A DNA stretch of 64,000 nucleotides from Olavius algarvensis Delta 4 endosymbiont (GCA_905176665.1 CAJINA010000157.1:1-64000); one strand, 5' to 3'. Numbered from the stretch's first letter, positions 18,151 through 27,418 are shown. Numbers and translations are program-made. Notes: generated by a model not told the origin, from the letters alone.

Positions 18151-18174
18151 CTTGTGGGACAGTCCCGCCACAAG
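18151..18174 (+). terminator. Hairpin after the GAF gene
   Basis: CTTGTGG and CCACAAG pair perfectly, with a short inner GAC/GTC pairing, about 70 nt past the GAF gene stop. A U-rich tract is lacking, so it may be a weak terminator or an mRNA end protector. Confidence 0.4.
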
Positions 18175-18349
18175 AATCAATTTCCCTTAAATAATAGATG
18201 GTTGTGTCAGGATTTGCTTGGCACGCAGTTTGCTAAGTTGTTCATAGTTGCGTTTTGGGTAAAACGGGCCGATCCAATCACTCCCCCGAAAAATTCATCA
18301 GCTACACTAAAATTCCGTGGACGACGGCGTCCGCGGACGAGGAGTCATT

Positions 18350-19180
18350 ATGGAATATGCGCAAAAGATATTGGACCTGACGATCACCTGGTTGGGAGAT
18401 TATTCCTTGAAGGTGCTGGCCGCAGTCTTAATTCTCATTGTGGGCCGTTGGCTGGCCCGGAAACTGACCCAACTAATGGCCCGGGTGCTCGAGAAAAACA
18501 AGATCGAAGCAACCCTGGTCGGTTTCCTGGAAAATATTGCCTACTATGCCCTGCTGGTCCTGGTTCTCATTGCGGTTGCCGGCCAGTTGGGCATCAATAC
18601 GACGTCTTTTCTGACCATCGTGGGCGCGGCCGGCCTGGCGGTTGGTTTGGCCCTCAAAGACTCCCTGTCTAACTTTGCCTCCGGCGTGATGCTGGTTCTC
18701 TTTCGTCCTTTTAATTCCGGGGATGCCGTCGAGGTGGCCGGCGTCAAAGGTAAGGTCGTCGGCATTAACATTTTCAATACCATTTTGAACACACCGGACA
18801 ACCAACAGGTCATCGTACCCAACAGTAGCATCACCAGTGATGTGATCACGAATATTACGGCCAACCCCATCCGGCGGATCGATTTGGTGGCCGGCATCGG
18901 GTACGATGATGATATTCTCCAAGCCAAACGGGTACTGAACGAAATCGTTGCGTCCGATGATCGAATCCTGAATGATCCGGCCCCGACTGTTGCCGTTTCC
19001 GAACTGGCAGACAGCAGTGTCAATTTGGCTGTCCGCCCCTGGGTAGCCACAACCGATTACTGGGATGTGTACTTTTATCTGACGGAGACGATCAAACTGC
19101 GCTTTGATGAGGAGGGCATCAGTATTCCCTACCCCCAGCAGGATGTACACCTGTTTCAGGAAGCAACAACGCCATCATAA
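18350..19180 (+). CDS. mscS: MscS-family mechanosensitive channel
   Basis: A 276-residue small-conductance mechanosensitive channel of the inner membrane that releases solutes on hypo-osmotic shock. Three N-terminal helices are seen; the third is the glycine/alanine-rich pore helix (GAAGLAVGLALKDSLSNFASG). The beta domain follows with FRPFNSGDAVEVAG and the C-terminal alpha/beta domain. The ATG at 18350 is preceded by GAGGAG at 5 nt and is preferred over a GTG 33 nt upstream. Length matches E. coli MscS (286 residues). It lies 26 bp upstream of the VWA/OmpA gene, probably one transcript. Confidence 0.92.
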   Translation: MEYAQKILDLTITWLGDYSLKVLAAVLILIVGRWLARKLTQLMARVLEKNKIEATLVGFLENIAYYALLVLVLIAVAGQLGINTTSFLTIVGAAGLAVGLALKDSLSNFASGVMLVLFRPFNSGDAVEVAGVKGKVVGINIFNTILNTPDNQQVIVPNSSITSDVITNITANPIRRIDLVAGIGYDDDILQAKRVLNEIVASDDRILNDPAPTVAVSELADSSVNLAVRPWVATTDYWDVYFYLTETIKLRFDEEGISIPYPQQDVHLFQEATTPS

Positions 19181-19206
19181 TGCGATTACATTCCGAGGAG
19201 GAAACC

Positions 19207-20466
19207 ATGCGAGGCTCCCGACATATTTATTTGTTGTTCTTGTTTATCTTCGGTGTCACCCTGGCAGGCTGCGCCGGGCAACCGGTGCGTTCCCTGCCCC
19301 CCTTCGAAGCAACCAACCTGACGACCGCGGGCTATGAGCGGCGTGTAGATAACTTCGTGATCCTTTTCGATGCATCCTCTTCCATGTCCTGGCGGAGCAA
19401 CGGGTTTGTCAAATTTGAAACCGCTAAAGAATTTCTCAAAAGACTCAACGTCATCCTGCCTGAACTGGGCTACCAGGATGCCTTCATCTCTTTTGGCCAC
19501 CATAAAGAGATCAGTAAAGAACACACCGTCAAGCACCATGGCCTCAAATCTTATAGCACAGCTGAAACGCTCCGCAGCCTGGATGCCGTGACCCGTGCCG
19601 GGGGGACAACCCCCATGGCCAAGGCGCTAAATGCCAATCGCGGACTTTTGGATAATGTGCCGGGCAAAATCGCCGTACTTATTCTCAGTGACGGTCTTGG
19701 CATGGGACCGGCCCCCCTTGAAGCCGCGGCCCGGGCGCGCGAAAAATTTGGAGATCGCCTATGCGTCTATCCCATCCTGGTGGGAGATGATCCCGCCGGC
19801 CGGGAGATGATGGAGTCGCTGGCCAGTGCTGCCGGGTGCGGTTTCTTTACCCAGGCGGAGGATACCCTGGGCGGTCCCCAGATGGCCGATTTTGTGACCC
19901 GCGTCTTTCTATCCGCCAGAAAAGCGGCACCTAAGGACAGCGACGGAGATGGGGTCTTTGATCCTCTGGACCGCTGTCCGGATACCCCCCGGGGCGCCCT
20001 GGTGGATAAACAGGGTTGTCCATTGATGCTCAAACCCACCGGGCCGGTGGACAGTGACGGCGATGGGATTATCGATGACAATGACTATTGCCCGGACACG
20101 CCAAAAGGCGCAACGGTTGACGATCGTGGTTGCTGGGTGTTGCAGGGCATAGAGTTCGAGACCAACAAGGCCGAAATCCGTCCTGAATTCGAACCGGAAC
20201 TGGAAGCCGTGGTCACCGTCCTGAAGAATAACCCCGCGGTTAGAATCCAGGTGCAGGGCCATACGGACAGTGTCGGTAACGCGGATTATAACCGCCAACT
20301 GTCCGACAAGCGAGCCAAGGCCGTTATGGAATACCTGATCCAGGAAGGCATTGACCGCAAAAGGCTGTCGGCCATGGGGATGGGTGAAGCACGCCCAATC
20401 GCCAGCAACGACTCGGCCGCCGGCCGCGAGCGCAACCGGCGGGTGGAACTCAAGCCCATGCCATAG
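19207..20466 (+). CDS. VWA / thrombospondin type 3 / OmpA lipoprotein
   Basis: A 419-residue outer-membrane-associated lipoprotein. The signal peptide ends in the lipobox LAGC (about residue 22). A von Willebrand A domain carries a MIDAS motif FDASSSM (DxSxS) for metal-dependent protein binding. Two calcium-binding thrombospondin type 3 repeats follow (DSDGDGVFDPLDRCPDTP and DSDGDGIIDDNDYCPDTP). Last is an OmpA peptidoglycan-binding domain (GHTDSVGNADYNRQLSDKRA, ERNRRVEL). Start ATG 19207 has GAGGA upstream; the longer frame starting at 19180 lacks one. Such proteins tie the outer membrane to peptidoglycan while presenting a VWA domain. Its pairing with MscS suggests envelope-stress function, an inference. 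Confidence 0.88.
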   Translation: MRGSRHIYLLFLFIFGVTLAGCAGQPVRSLPPFEATNLTTAGYERRVDNFVILFDASSSMSWRSNGFVKFETAKEFLKRLNVILPELGYQDAFISFGHHKEISKEHTVKHHGLKSYSTAETLRSLDAVTRAGGTTPMAKALNANRGLLDNVPGKIAVLILSDGLGMGPAPLEAAARAREKFGDRLCVYPILVGDDPAGREMMESLASAAGCGFFTQAEDTLGGPQMADFVTRVFLSARKAAPKDSDGDGVFDPLDRCPDTPRGALVDKQGCPLMLKPTGPVDSDGDGIIDDNDYCPDTPKGATVDDRGCWVLQGIEFETNKAEIRPEFEPELEAVVTVLKNNPAVRIQVQGHTDSVGNADYNRQLSDKRAKAVMEYLIQEGIDRKRLSAMGMGEARPIASNDSAAGRERNRRVELKPMP

Positions 20467-20622
20467 TGAAGAACGGGCGGCCGCTCCTCTCAAAACGGCC
20501 CGGTACTACACTGGGCTTATGCCTGTACAGTAAGGGCGACGCTTTACTTTGAACGGTCGATGAGGCATGATGGCTTCAGATCGCATCCAAATTTAATGAA
20601 CAGATAAATCGGAGGAATAGAA

Positions 20623-21123
20623 ATGGCTGACGCAGCGTTGGAAATATTGAAAGAGGCCATCCTGCTGGAACGGCGCGGCCGGGCTTTTTGCCAGAAAGTG
20701 GCTGCCCAGGCCCAAAACGAAGCTGTCCGTGAGTTTTTCGAAACCATGGTCGCCGAAGAAAACCACCATATGCACATTCTGACAGAGCAGCTCAAGTCCT
20801 ACCAGACGGACCAGACCTTTGCTTCTTTGTCTGAAGGGGATGCCCAGAGCCAGCCGCTTCCGGACCTGGTGTTGTCGGACGAAGTGAAAAAACAGATTGC
20901 CGCGGCTGATTTTGAAGCGGCGGCCATATCCGCAGCCATGCTGATGGAAGAGCGCGCCGTGAAATTGTACGGTGACCGCGCAGCGGCAACCGCCGATGAT
21001 CAGGAAAAAGCCCTTTACCAGTGGCTGACGGATTGGGAGAAAGGGCACCTCGCGTTTCTATCCAATCTGGACCAGGAGCTCAAGTCCGCGATCTGGAATG
21101 ATAATCAGTTTTGGCCATTCTAG
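20623..21123 (+). CDS. Rubrerythrin-like ferritin-fold di-iron protein
   Basis: A 166-residue four-helix-bundle protein. The di-iron ligand pattern is visible: LLERRGRAF (Glu), AEENHHMHIL (ExxH), MLMEERAVKLY (Glu) and WEKGHLAFL (ExxH). No C-terminal rubredoxin CxxC motifs are present, so it is the rubredoxin-less type. Rubrerythrins reduce peroxide in anaerobes. This would complement the oxygen-reducing oxidase as defence. It has a strong GGAGG ribosome site and stands alone between intergenic spacers. A role in iron storage or another di-iron chemistry is possible. Confidence 0.85.
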   Translation: MADAALEILKEAILLERRGRAFCQKVAAQAQNEAVREFFETMVAEENHHMHILTEQLKSYQTDQTFASLSEGDAQSQPLPDLVLSDEVKKQIAAADFEAAAISAAMLMEERAVKLYGDRAAATADDQEKALYQWLTDWEKGHLAFLSNLDQELKSAIWNDNQFWPF

Positions 21124-21188
21124 TGTTGCGTCTCATGAATAAGGGGCAAAAAGATTGACCATTCTATCCCAGATTCAGGGGACAAACT

Positions 21189-21353
21189 AAATTCGAAATA
21201 CGAAGCACGAATCTCGAAACAAATTTAAAATTCAAATGTATAAATGACCAAAACAGAAGCTTGGTAGTTGTAACAAAAGGTGTTGTTTGAATTTTTTGGT
21301 CATTCTGATTCGCTTTTGTTGTTTCGAATTTCGATATTCGAATTTCGAATTTT
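21189..21353. repeat. AT-rich TTCGAAAT-type palindromic repeat, copy 2
   Basis: The left arm (AAATTCGAAATACGAAGCAC and onward) and right arm (TTGTTTCGAATTTCGATATTCG and onward, written here in two pieces: TTGTTTCGAATTTCG, ATATTCGAATTTCG) are near-complementary over about 34 nt and enclose about 95 bp. It shares sequence with copies at 2120-2330 and 12236-12286. No coding content. Confidence 0.75.
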
Positions 21354-21477
21354 CAAGGTATTCAAATCACCATTGCGGCAGTATTATTTTATAAGAAACT
21401 TATAGGACACAACACCAGAAGCCTACCTGTCTTTGTAATGCGGTCCACCTTTGGGGGCCGCATGGCAAAACCCATTT

Positions 21478-21621
21478 AGAAGCAATCTCAAAAAAGTTCT
21501 TTGGCCCAATCTCGGCGTTGGGCACCAAATTCAAATCCTCGAAATACTGGAGTATTCCTCCGGTTCGAATGCAGCGCCCGCCTTGACCTTGAACCAAATT
21601 CCGTTTTTTGAGATAGCTTCT
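21478..21621 (+). repeat. PAL element 1 (144-bp imperfect palindrome)
   Basis: Reference copy of the dispersed palindrome. Outer arms AGAAGCAATCTCAAAAAA and TTTTTTGAGATAGCTTCT pair with one mismatch, then TTTGG/CCAAA. Inside are a side hairpin (GCCCAA ... TTGGGC) and a central core AATACT..AGTATT. It lies 17 bp past the stop codon of the RND pump gene, which reads toward it. Confidence 0.88.
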
Positions 21622-21637
21622 ACAAGAATACCCTATT

Positions 21638-24600
21638 TCAATCGCATTCCAGCGGGTGCTTATTATCCAATCCCTGCCGACTTTTCTCAAACGGAATGAA
21701 AAACGCCAGCAGGGACGGAATGATAAACAGGGTGAAGATCGTGGACACGGCCAGGCCGCCCAGGATGACGCTGCCCAGGCCCCGGTAGAGTTCGCTCCCG
21801 GCGCCGGTCGACAGTACCAGGGGCAGCATGCCGAACAGGCTGGTGGTGGTGCTCATGAAGATCGGCCGTATCCGGGTTCTCACCGATTCCAACACGGCCT
21901 CCACACCCACGAATCCCAGGTAGCGCACATTGTTGAGCGCCTGGTGTACGATCAAAATGGCGTTGTTCACCACGGTTCCCACCAGGATGATGAATCCCAG
22001 CATGGTCACGATGTCCAATGGCTGGGGGGCGATGAACCGGTCGACCAGCCGCAGGCCGATGAGCCCGCCGGCCCCGGCCAGGGGCACACTGAACATGATG
22101 ATCAACGGGTAGAAGAAGTTTTCGAACAAGGCGGACATGAGCAGGTAGATAATGACGGCCGCCAGGATCAGGTTCCATTGGATGGCGGCGATGGCTGAAC
22201 TCAGTTTGTCGGCATTGCCGCCCACGGTGATCGTGGTGCCGGGCAGTTTGCCGGCGCTGCGCAGGGGGTCGATAATTTCGGTGTTGATGGTTTCGAGGGC
22301 AGCCTGGAGCGGGGTATCCACCGGCGGGGTGACCTGGAGGGTGATGTTGCGCTTGCGCTCGCGGTGGTTGATCTGGACCATACCCTGACTGTATATCAGG
22401 TCGGACACGTCGCCGATCCGGATCAGGTCCCCGTGACCGTTGGCGATTAAACTGCCGGCAATGTCTTCGGGCGTTTTAATGTCGCCGGCACTGCTGCGCA
22501 GGACCAGGTCGATCTTTTTCTGCTGCTCGGGCTTGTACTCACCAATCTTGCGTCCGTCCATGAGTACGTCCACGTAGAGCCCGAGGTCCTCTTCCGTCAT
22601 GCCGTTGGCCAAAACCCGGCTGCGGTCGGGGATAAAATTCGCTTCCGGATAGCTGTTTTCGATGGACGGCACCGGCCGGACCTGGGACTTGGGCATTTTC
22701 TGGCGCAGGGTCCCGAACAGGGTGCGGGCGGCATCGATGATTGCATCGATCTCCTCCCCGGCAATATTGACCTCTACCGTCCGCCCACGCCCCAGACCGG
22801 TTTGGAAGATGCCGGCCTGGATGCTGACCCCGAAGACTCCGGGGATGCTGTTCATGACCCGGTTGAGCATGGGCATCATCTCGCGGGCCCGCGTTTCATG
22901 CCGGCTGATGGCGCCGAACAGGGTGATGCGGTCGGCGGAAACGTAAAAGATATTTTTGATCCGTGGGACGCCGTCCTTTTCTTCTTCGTCATAGTACGGG
23001 CGGGTAGACTTGAAGATGTAGTGCCCGATGGCCTCGCGTTTGTCCAGGGAGTAGCCCGGTGGCGGGATCATGATGTTGAGGACCAGGTTGCGGTTGCCCT
23101 GGGGCAGGTATTCAGCCTTGGGGACTAGGGCCATTACAACAAAAACAGCCGCCCCTGTGAGGGTCGCCACAGTGATGATGCGGGTATACCATCTGCTGAC
23201 GGACAGTTTCGAAAGGTTCAGTAGCCCCCGGGCCAGCAGCGCCCCCAAGCGACCCACCAGACCGTTTTTCTTCTTTTTCTTCTTTTTGCCGGCCAGTCGG
23301 TAAAACTGGTTGGTAATACTGGGGATGGCGCTAATCGATACCACCAGGCTGAGCAGGATCGCAAATGTAATGGCGATGGCAATGTCTTTGAACAGCTGCC
23401 CGGCTTCCTCTTCAATAAAGATAACCGGCAGAAATACCGCCACGGTTGTGACCGTGGAAGCGAGGACCGCCCCCCAGACCTCCCGGGCGCCATCGTAGGA
23501 GGCCTCGAAAGGCCCTTTGCCCACCTGCCGGTGCCGGTCGATATTCTCGAGGACGACAATGGCGTTGTCCACCAGCATGCCCACCGCAAAAGAGATACCG
23601 GCCAGGCTGACGACGTTCAGGCTGCGGTCGAAGCCCCACATGAATATAAACGTGCCGATTACCGAAATGGGAATGGCGACCGCGGTAGTGAGGGTGGAGC
23701 TGATGCTGCGCAGAAAAATGAACAGCACCGTCAGGGCCAGCAGGCCGCCGATGACCACGTTGCGTTTTACCAGTCCGATGGCGTTGTTGATGTAGGGCGT
23801 CTGTTCATAGACGATTTCGATCCGCAGATTCTGAGGGTTTAGGATTTCCTTATTGAGAAAGTCCGTGGCAACTTTCATGCGCCGGGTCAATTCGATGACA
23901 TTGGCCCCCTGCTCCTTGCGCACACCCACCACGATCATGGGCTGATCGTTGTGCATGACGGACACGTCATTGACTGCATACCCGATGCGGGTGTTGGCAA
24001 TCTGGCTCAGGTGGACCCGGCGGATGCCGTCGTCCGCCATGAGGACATTCAACGGGTCGCCGGTGGCCTGGAACTGGCCGGTGGTGCGGATGCGGTAATT
24101 TTTCTTGGCCAGCCCCAGGACCCCGGCCGAGACATTGACATTGGCGGTCTGCAGGCGGTCCACGACCCGGCCGATGGAGAGGTTGTAGTGACCCAGGCGT
24201 TCAGGGTTGATGACAACTTCCAGCTGCTTGGCTGACCCGCCGAAGACGAAGAGGCTGCCCACGCCCGGCACCCGGTCGATGTGCTGGCGGACATCGTTTT
24301 CAAAAAAGGTCCGGAAGGTGTTGATTCTGTAAGGGTCGCCGGAGTTGCTTTTTATGACCATCCAGATTACCGGACTGCTCTGGGCGCCGGAGGCCTCTAT
24401 CACCGGCTTCAGAACGTTCTCCGGGTACTCCCGCACTTCGTTGAGTTTGTTGGAAACGGCCAGCAGGGCGGCATCCAGATCGGTACCGACCTCGAAGGTC
24501 AGGGTTACCTCGGCCCGGCTGTTGTAGCTGGCGCTTTCCATGAGGGTGAGCCGCTGGATCCCCTTGAGAACCCCCTCCTGCTCTTCGACGATATCCTTTT

Positions 24601-24778
24601 CGACCTCGTAGGGGGTGGCGCCGGGCCAGATGGTGTTTACCGTTATCTGGGGCAGTTCCACATCGGGCGTGAGCTGAACCGGCAGACGGTTGATGCCGAT
24701 CAGGCCGAACAGGACGACCAGGATGATGCCCACGGCGACGGAGACCGGCTTGGTGATGGAGAATCGGATGAAGTTCAT
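21638..24778 (-). CDS. RND-family efflux pump, inner-membrane transporter
   Basis: A 1046-residue AcrB/HAE1-type proton-driven efflux permease, of full family length. It has the N-terminal helix (FIRFSITKPVSVAVGIILVV), two periplasmic porter loops and 12 membrane helices. The NAIVVLENIDRH motif of helix 4 carries proton-relay aspartate-region sequence (SFAVGMLVDNAIVVLENI). A lysine-rich loop occurs near residue 495 (KKKKKKKNG). It works with the adaptor encoded upstream (25024-26070); no TolC-like outer-membrane partner lies nearby. The two genes are 245 bp apart with an inverted repeat between them. Confidence 0.92.
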   Translation of the reverse strand: MNFIRFSITKPVSVAVGIILVVLFGLIGINRLPVQLTPDVELPQITVNTIWPGATPYEVEKDIVEEQEGVLKGIQRLTLMESASYNSRAEVTLTFEVGTDLDAALLAVSNKLNEVREYPENVLKPVIEASGAQSSPVIWMVIKSNSGDPYRINTFRTFFENDVRQHIDRVPGVGSLFVFGGSAKQLEVVINPERLGHYNLSIGRVVDRLQTANVNVSAGVLGLAKKNYRIRTTGQFQATGDPLNVLMADDGIRRVHLSQIANTRIGYAVNDVSVMHNDQPMIVVGVRKEQGANVIELTRRMKVATDFLNKEILNPQNLRIEIVYEQTPYINNAIGLVKRNVVIGGLLALTVLFIFLRSISSTLTTAVAIPISVIGTFIFMWGFDRSLNVVSLAGISFAVGMLVDNAIVVLENIDRHRQVGKGPFEASYDGAREVWGAVLASTVTTVAVFLPVIFIEEEAGQLFKDIAIAITFAILLSLVVSISAIPSITNQFYRLAGKKKKKKKNGLVGRLGALLARGLLNLSKLSVSRWYTRIITVATLTGAAVFVVMALVPKAEYLPQGNRNLVLNIMIPPPGYSLDKREAIGHYIFKSTRPYYDEEEKDGVPRIKNIFYVSADRITLFGAISRHETRAREMMPMLNRVMNSIPGVFGVSIQAGIFQTGLGRGRTVEVNIAGEEIDAIIDAARTLFGTLRQKMPKSQVRPVPSIENSYPEANFIPDRSRVLANGMTEEDLGLYVDVLMDGRKIGEYKPEQQKKIDLVLRSSAGDIKTPEDIAGSLIANGHGDLIRIGDVSDLIYSQGMVQINHRERKRNITLQVTPPVDTPLQAALETINTEIIDPLRSAGKLPGTTITVGGNADKLSSAIAAIQWNLILAAVIIYLLMSALFENFFYPLIIMFSVPLAGAGGLIGLRLVDRFIAPQPLDIVTMLGFIILVGTVVNNAILIVHQALNNVRYLGFVGVEAVLESVRTRIRPIFMSTTTSLFGMLPLVLSTGAGSELYRGLGSVILGGLAVSTIFTLFIIPSLLAFFIPFEKSRQGLDNKHPLECD

Positions 24779-24853
24779 TGCTGTCCTTGAAGCCTGTTCC
24801 CACAGGCCAGATTAGAGATATGGGGTAATACAGATGTAACTGTAAACAGGTTG

Positions 24854-24985
24854 TTTAGGCTGTAGGTTGAAGACTGTTAGGAAAACCATCAAACACGGAA
24901 AAATCAAAACAATCTTTTCATGAATTGTCGCTATCCAGCGACGCTTTATGAATGGGGCCAAACAAGGCTTTTCCTACAGCCTAAA
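24854..24985. repeat. 13-bp inverted repeat between RND adaptor and pump genes
   Basis: TTTAGGCTGTAGG at 24854-24866 is perfectly complementary to CCTACAGCCTAAA at 24973-24985. The 106-bp interior has no frame of note. It occupies the spacer between adaptor and pump genes and may be a remnant of a small mobile element. Confidence 0.55.
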
Positions 24986-25023
24986 GGCCTACCGTCTGTC
25001 AGCCTGAATCCGAATAGGATTCG

Positions 25024-26070
25024 TTACTCGGTCTTTACGACCGTAACAGCCTGGTCCGGACGCAGGCGTTCATTGCCGTCCACGACATAGGGCATCCCCG
25101 GCACGATGTAAGGGTTGTCCACGCCCAGGTACTCTCCGTCCGTTGCTACGATATTGATGGGCAGTATTTTCGCCTTGCTTTCCTTGACCGTGTAGACGAA
25201 TTCCTTGCCCTTGAAGCGCACCAAGGCATCCCGCCGGACCATCTTCAGACTGATTTTAGCACTGACCGGCACCTCCACCCGGGCAGACATGTTCTGGATG
25301 ACCCCGCTGAAATAGGGAATCGCAATGCTGATCTCAAAAGTCTTCGATTTGGGGTCGGCCACCGGGATGCGGTTTGCCAGTTTACCGGTCAGCTTTCTAG
25401 AAAGCGGCGTTATGTTGATGGTCAGTTCCAGACCTGGTTTGACAAAGGCGACCAGCTTTTCGTCCACGGCCACCCGGACAACCAGGTCGTTGATGGCGCC
25501 CAACAGGCAGACAGCCACTCCCGGCGAGATCCATTCCCCCTGGGATTTGTATTTGGCCAGCACCAATCCGCCGAACGGGGCCCGCAGGGTGCTTTTTGAC
25601 AACTCCAGTTCCTTTTTGGCCAACTTGACCTTGAGGCTTTCACGCTGGGTAAAGAGTTCTTTCAAATTGAAGTCAAGGTCGTCATATTCCTTTTCGGTGG
25701 CGATGTTTTCAGTGCGCAGGGTCCGCAACCGTTCCAGATTCTTTTCAGTTTTCTGGATGGTGATGCCGAGCTGCAGGATCTCCTGGTTGATAATGGCGAT
25801 ATCCTTTTCAAGGAAGTCGGTGTTCAACTGAACCAGCACCGCCCCTTTTTTCACCACCACGCCCTCTTCGATGGACTGGCGGGCTATCAGGCCGCTGATT
25901 TCAGGCGAAAGCCCGGCGATTTTATCGAAATCAACGACCCCGACCATAGGGCGGGTCTGGGACAGGTCTTTCGCAAAAACCTTCGCGGTTACAACTTTAG
26001 CGGGAGGCTGCTGGGCGAAAACGGTTCCGCAGAGCAAAAGCACAATCAGGGTACAGGTGATGATTCTCAT
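25024..26070 (-). CDS. RND efflux periplasmic adaptor (membrane fusion protein)
   Basis: A 348-residue periplasmic adaptor. The start chosen is ATG 26070, giving a clean signal peptide (MRIITCTLIVLLLCGTVFAQ); a longer frame to 26163 adds 31 residues with no such feature. Then come a lipoyl-like half (GLIARQSIEEGVVVKKGAVL), a coiled-coil hairpin (about residues 90-160, with EKNLERLRTLRTENIATEKE), the second lipoyl half (APFGGLVLAKYKSQGEWISPG) and a beta-barrel. It links the RND pump to an outer-membrane channel. It is first in the two-gene unit with the pump. Confidence 0.9.
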   Translation of the reverse strand: MRIITCTLIVLLLCGTVFAQQPPAKVVTAKVFAKDLSQTRPMVGVVDFDKIAGLSPEISGLIARQSIEEGVVVKKGAVLVQLNTDFLEKDIAIINQEILQLGITIQKTEKNLERLRTLRTENIATEKEYDDLDFNLKELFTQRESLKVKLAKKELELSKSTLRAPFGGLVLAKYKSQGEWISPGVAVCLLGAINDLVVRVAVDEKLVAFVKPGLELTINITPLSRKLTGKLANRIPVADPKSKTFEISIAIPYFSGVIQNMSARVEVPVSAKISLKMVRRDALVRFKGKEFVYTVKESKAKILPINIVATDGEYLGVDNPYIVPGMPYVVDGNERLRPDQAVTVVKTE

Positions 26071-26189
26071 ATTGAGACCTTTTCTAAGTGTGTTTCTAAC
26101 TAATAAGGCGGCTTGTTGAATAAGGCAAGATTTTACCCATTTGAGTACCACCAAATTCGACATTTTAAAAGAGATTCTTAATTTTCACT

Positions 26190-26482
26190 AAGGACTTTTT
26201 CAAAATTGTCTTTTGATCCAATTTCGGCGCGGCGTGCCGGTTTTCAAGCCGCCAGGCGCAACCTTTAGCGCTATCCTCGAAATACTTGAGTATCTACCAC
26301 GATGGGCATTGGCTTCACCGGTACCTCCGGTTGCGACCCACCGCTGAGGATTACATCAAGCGGCAAGTCCCGCAACGCGGGGAAATCTCATGTCCGCTGT
26401 GCCTGTCCGACGTCTTGTCCGGCGTAGCTTAGAAAGCGTAGACGGGACCTTGAACCAATATCTAAATTTAGAAAGAGTCCTT
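26190..26482 (+). repeat. PAL element 2 (long variant, about 290 bp)
   Basis: Outer arms AAGGACTTTTTC and GAAAGAGTCCTT are complementary with one mismatch. The core has CCTCGAAATACTTGAGTATC, then the insert ACCACGATGGGCATTGGCTT seen also in PAL 6 and PAL 8. A further insert with GTCCGGCGTAGCTTAGAAAG is shared with PAL 4. The right arm supplies the last codons and the stop (TAA) of the Mut7-C gene, which reads in from the right. Confidence 0.75.
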
Positions 26483-27232
26483 GAATCCGGCAGCTTTCAA
26501 TCTGGCTTCCATGGCGTCGCAATGGGAGCCTCGCCAGTAAATGCGGTCACAGCGGGGGCAGGTTTTAAAGGTGTTGAAATACTTTTTGGTCTTGGGTTCC
26601 AGCCGGGGGAGTATGTCTGCCTTGGCAATGGGTTGCAGCTTCCGGTTGCAACGCAGGCAGCGGGAGAAAAAGTCGAATGGGCCGGATAAGCCAAAGAACT
26701 GCAGGGTCTCCAACAACTGGTCATCGGGGTAGGTGGCCCGCACCAACCGGCCATAGTCGATTTTACTGCGTTTGAGTAAAGCGCGGTCCTTGGTGAGGAC
26801 GATGCGCTGGTCGCGGTGAGCCAGTTCGGCTATTTCGCTGTCGCTGAGCCCATTCTCATAGGCGGCGTCAAAGCCGGTCAAACGGAGAAGCGCGGCCAGC
26901 CGCCCCACGTTGACGTCGACGACGAAACGAACCACCGGTATCGGCTCCGGCCTGAGCAGGCTAGGGCTCGTCACTTCGAATGGGGCCTCTATCCCCGTAA
27001 CCCGGACCGCCTGGCCCGGCGCGGGTATGAAACCAAAATCCAGATCCCGGTCTTCAACCCGGATGGCACCTATTTCGGTATGGGGAACACCCAGCGACTC
27101 CACAATATCCTTGATGGAAGCCCTGCGCCCCATTGGGTATACAACAGGACCCCGTTTTCCCGGCCGCAGCAGTTCCTGCAGCCCTTCGGACAGTATGATC
27201 GTTATTGTCTGACTTGTAGTTTCCCCAGGCAT
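26468..27232 (-). CDS. Mut7-C RNase domain protein with ubiquitin-like N terminus
   Basis: A 254-residue cytoplasmic protein. The N-terminal ~85 residues look like the ThiS/ubiquitin-like Mut7-C partner domain (ending RVTGIEAPFEV). The rest is a Mut7-C (DUF82) PIN-fold nuclease: FVVDVNVGRLAALLRLTGFD carries the first acidic residue, and DRRIVLTKDRALLKR-type sequence the later ones. A C-terminal zinc ribbon follows (CLRCNRK ... CPRCDRIYWRGSHC). The domain pair is a known architecture; its RNA substrate is not established. The last four residues (KDSF) and stop are encoded by the arm of a PAL repeat. Confidence 0.85.
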   Translation of the reverse strand: MPGETTSQTITIILSEGLQELLRPGKRGPVVYPMGRRASIKDIVESLGVPHTEIGAIRVEDRDLDFGFIPAPGQAVRVTGIEAPFEVTSPSLLRPEPIPVVRFVVDVNVGRLAALLRLTGFDAAYENGLSDSEIAELAHRDQRIVLTKDRALLKRSKIDYGRLVRATYPDDQLLETLQFFGLSGPFDFFSRCLRCNRKLQPIAKADILPRLEPKTKKYFNTFKTCPRCDRIYWRGSHCDAMEARLKAAGFKDSF

Positions 27233-27273
27233 TTTAATTTAATTCAAAAACCTTATTACAAAAGTAAATTGTT

Positions 27274-27418
27274 AGAAGCGGTTTTAAACGTGCATTTTGG
27301 CTCAAGGTCAAGGCGGCCGTGATGTTCAAACCGCAGGAATACTGGTTGGTATTTCGAGGATTTGAACAGAGCGCCCAACGCCGAGATTGAGCCAAAAGGC
27401 GCTTTTAAAACCGCTTCT
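27274..27418 (-). repeat. PAL element 3 (145 bp, reverse orientation)
   Basis: Outer arms AGAAGCGGTTTTAAA and TTTAAAACCGCTTCT pair perfectly over 15 bp. The interior is the reverse complement of PAL 1 (CAAGGTCAAGGCGGCC, GAATACTGG, CCCAACGCCGAGATTG). The arm sequence differs from PAL 1, but both arms changed together. The TAG stop codon of the GalT-like gene (27417-27419) lies on the element boundary. Confidence 0.88.

Noticed and set aside
21520..21560. tRNA T-arm-like text (TTCAAATCC) in PAL copies
   Set aside because: No acceptor stem, anticodon arm or CCA end can be folded around it; the text belongs to the palindromic core.
21478..21621. PAL elements as plain intrinsic terminators
   Set aside because: They lack a clean GC stem followed by a T run, and two of them (after the flavoenzyme gene and htpG) are followed by a separate classical terminator.
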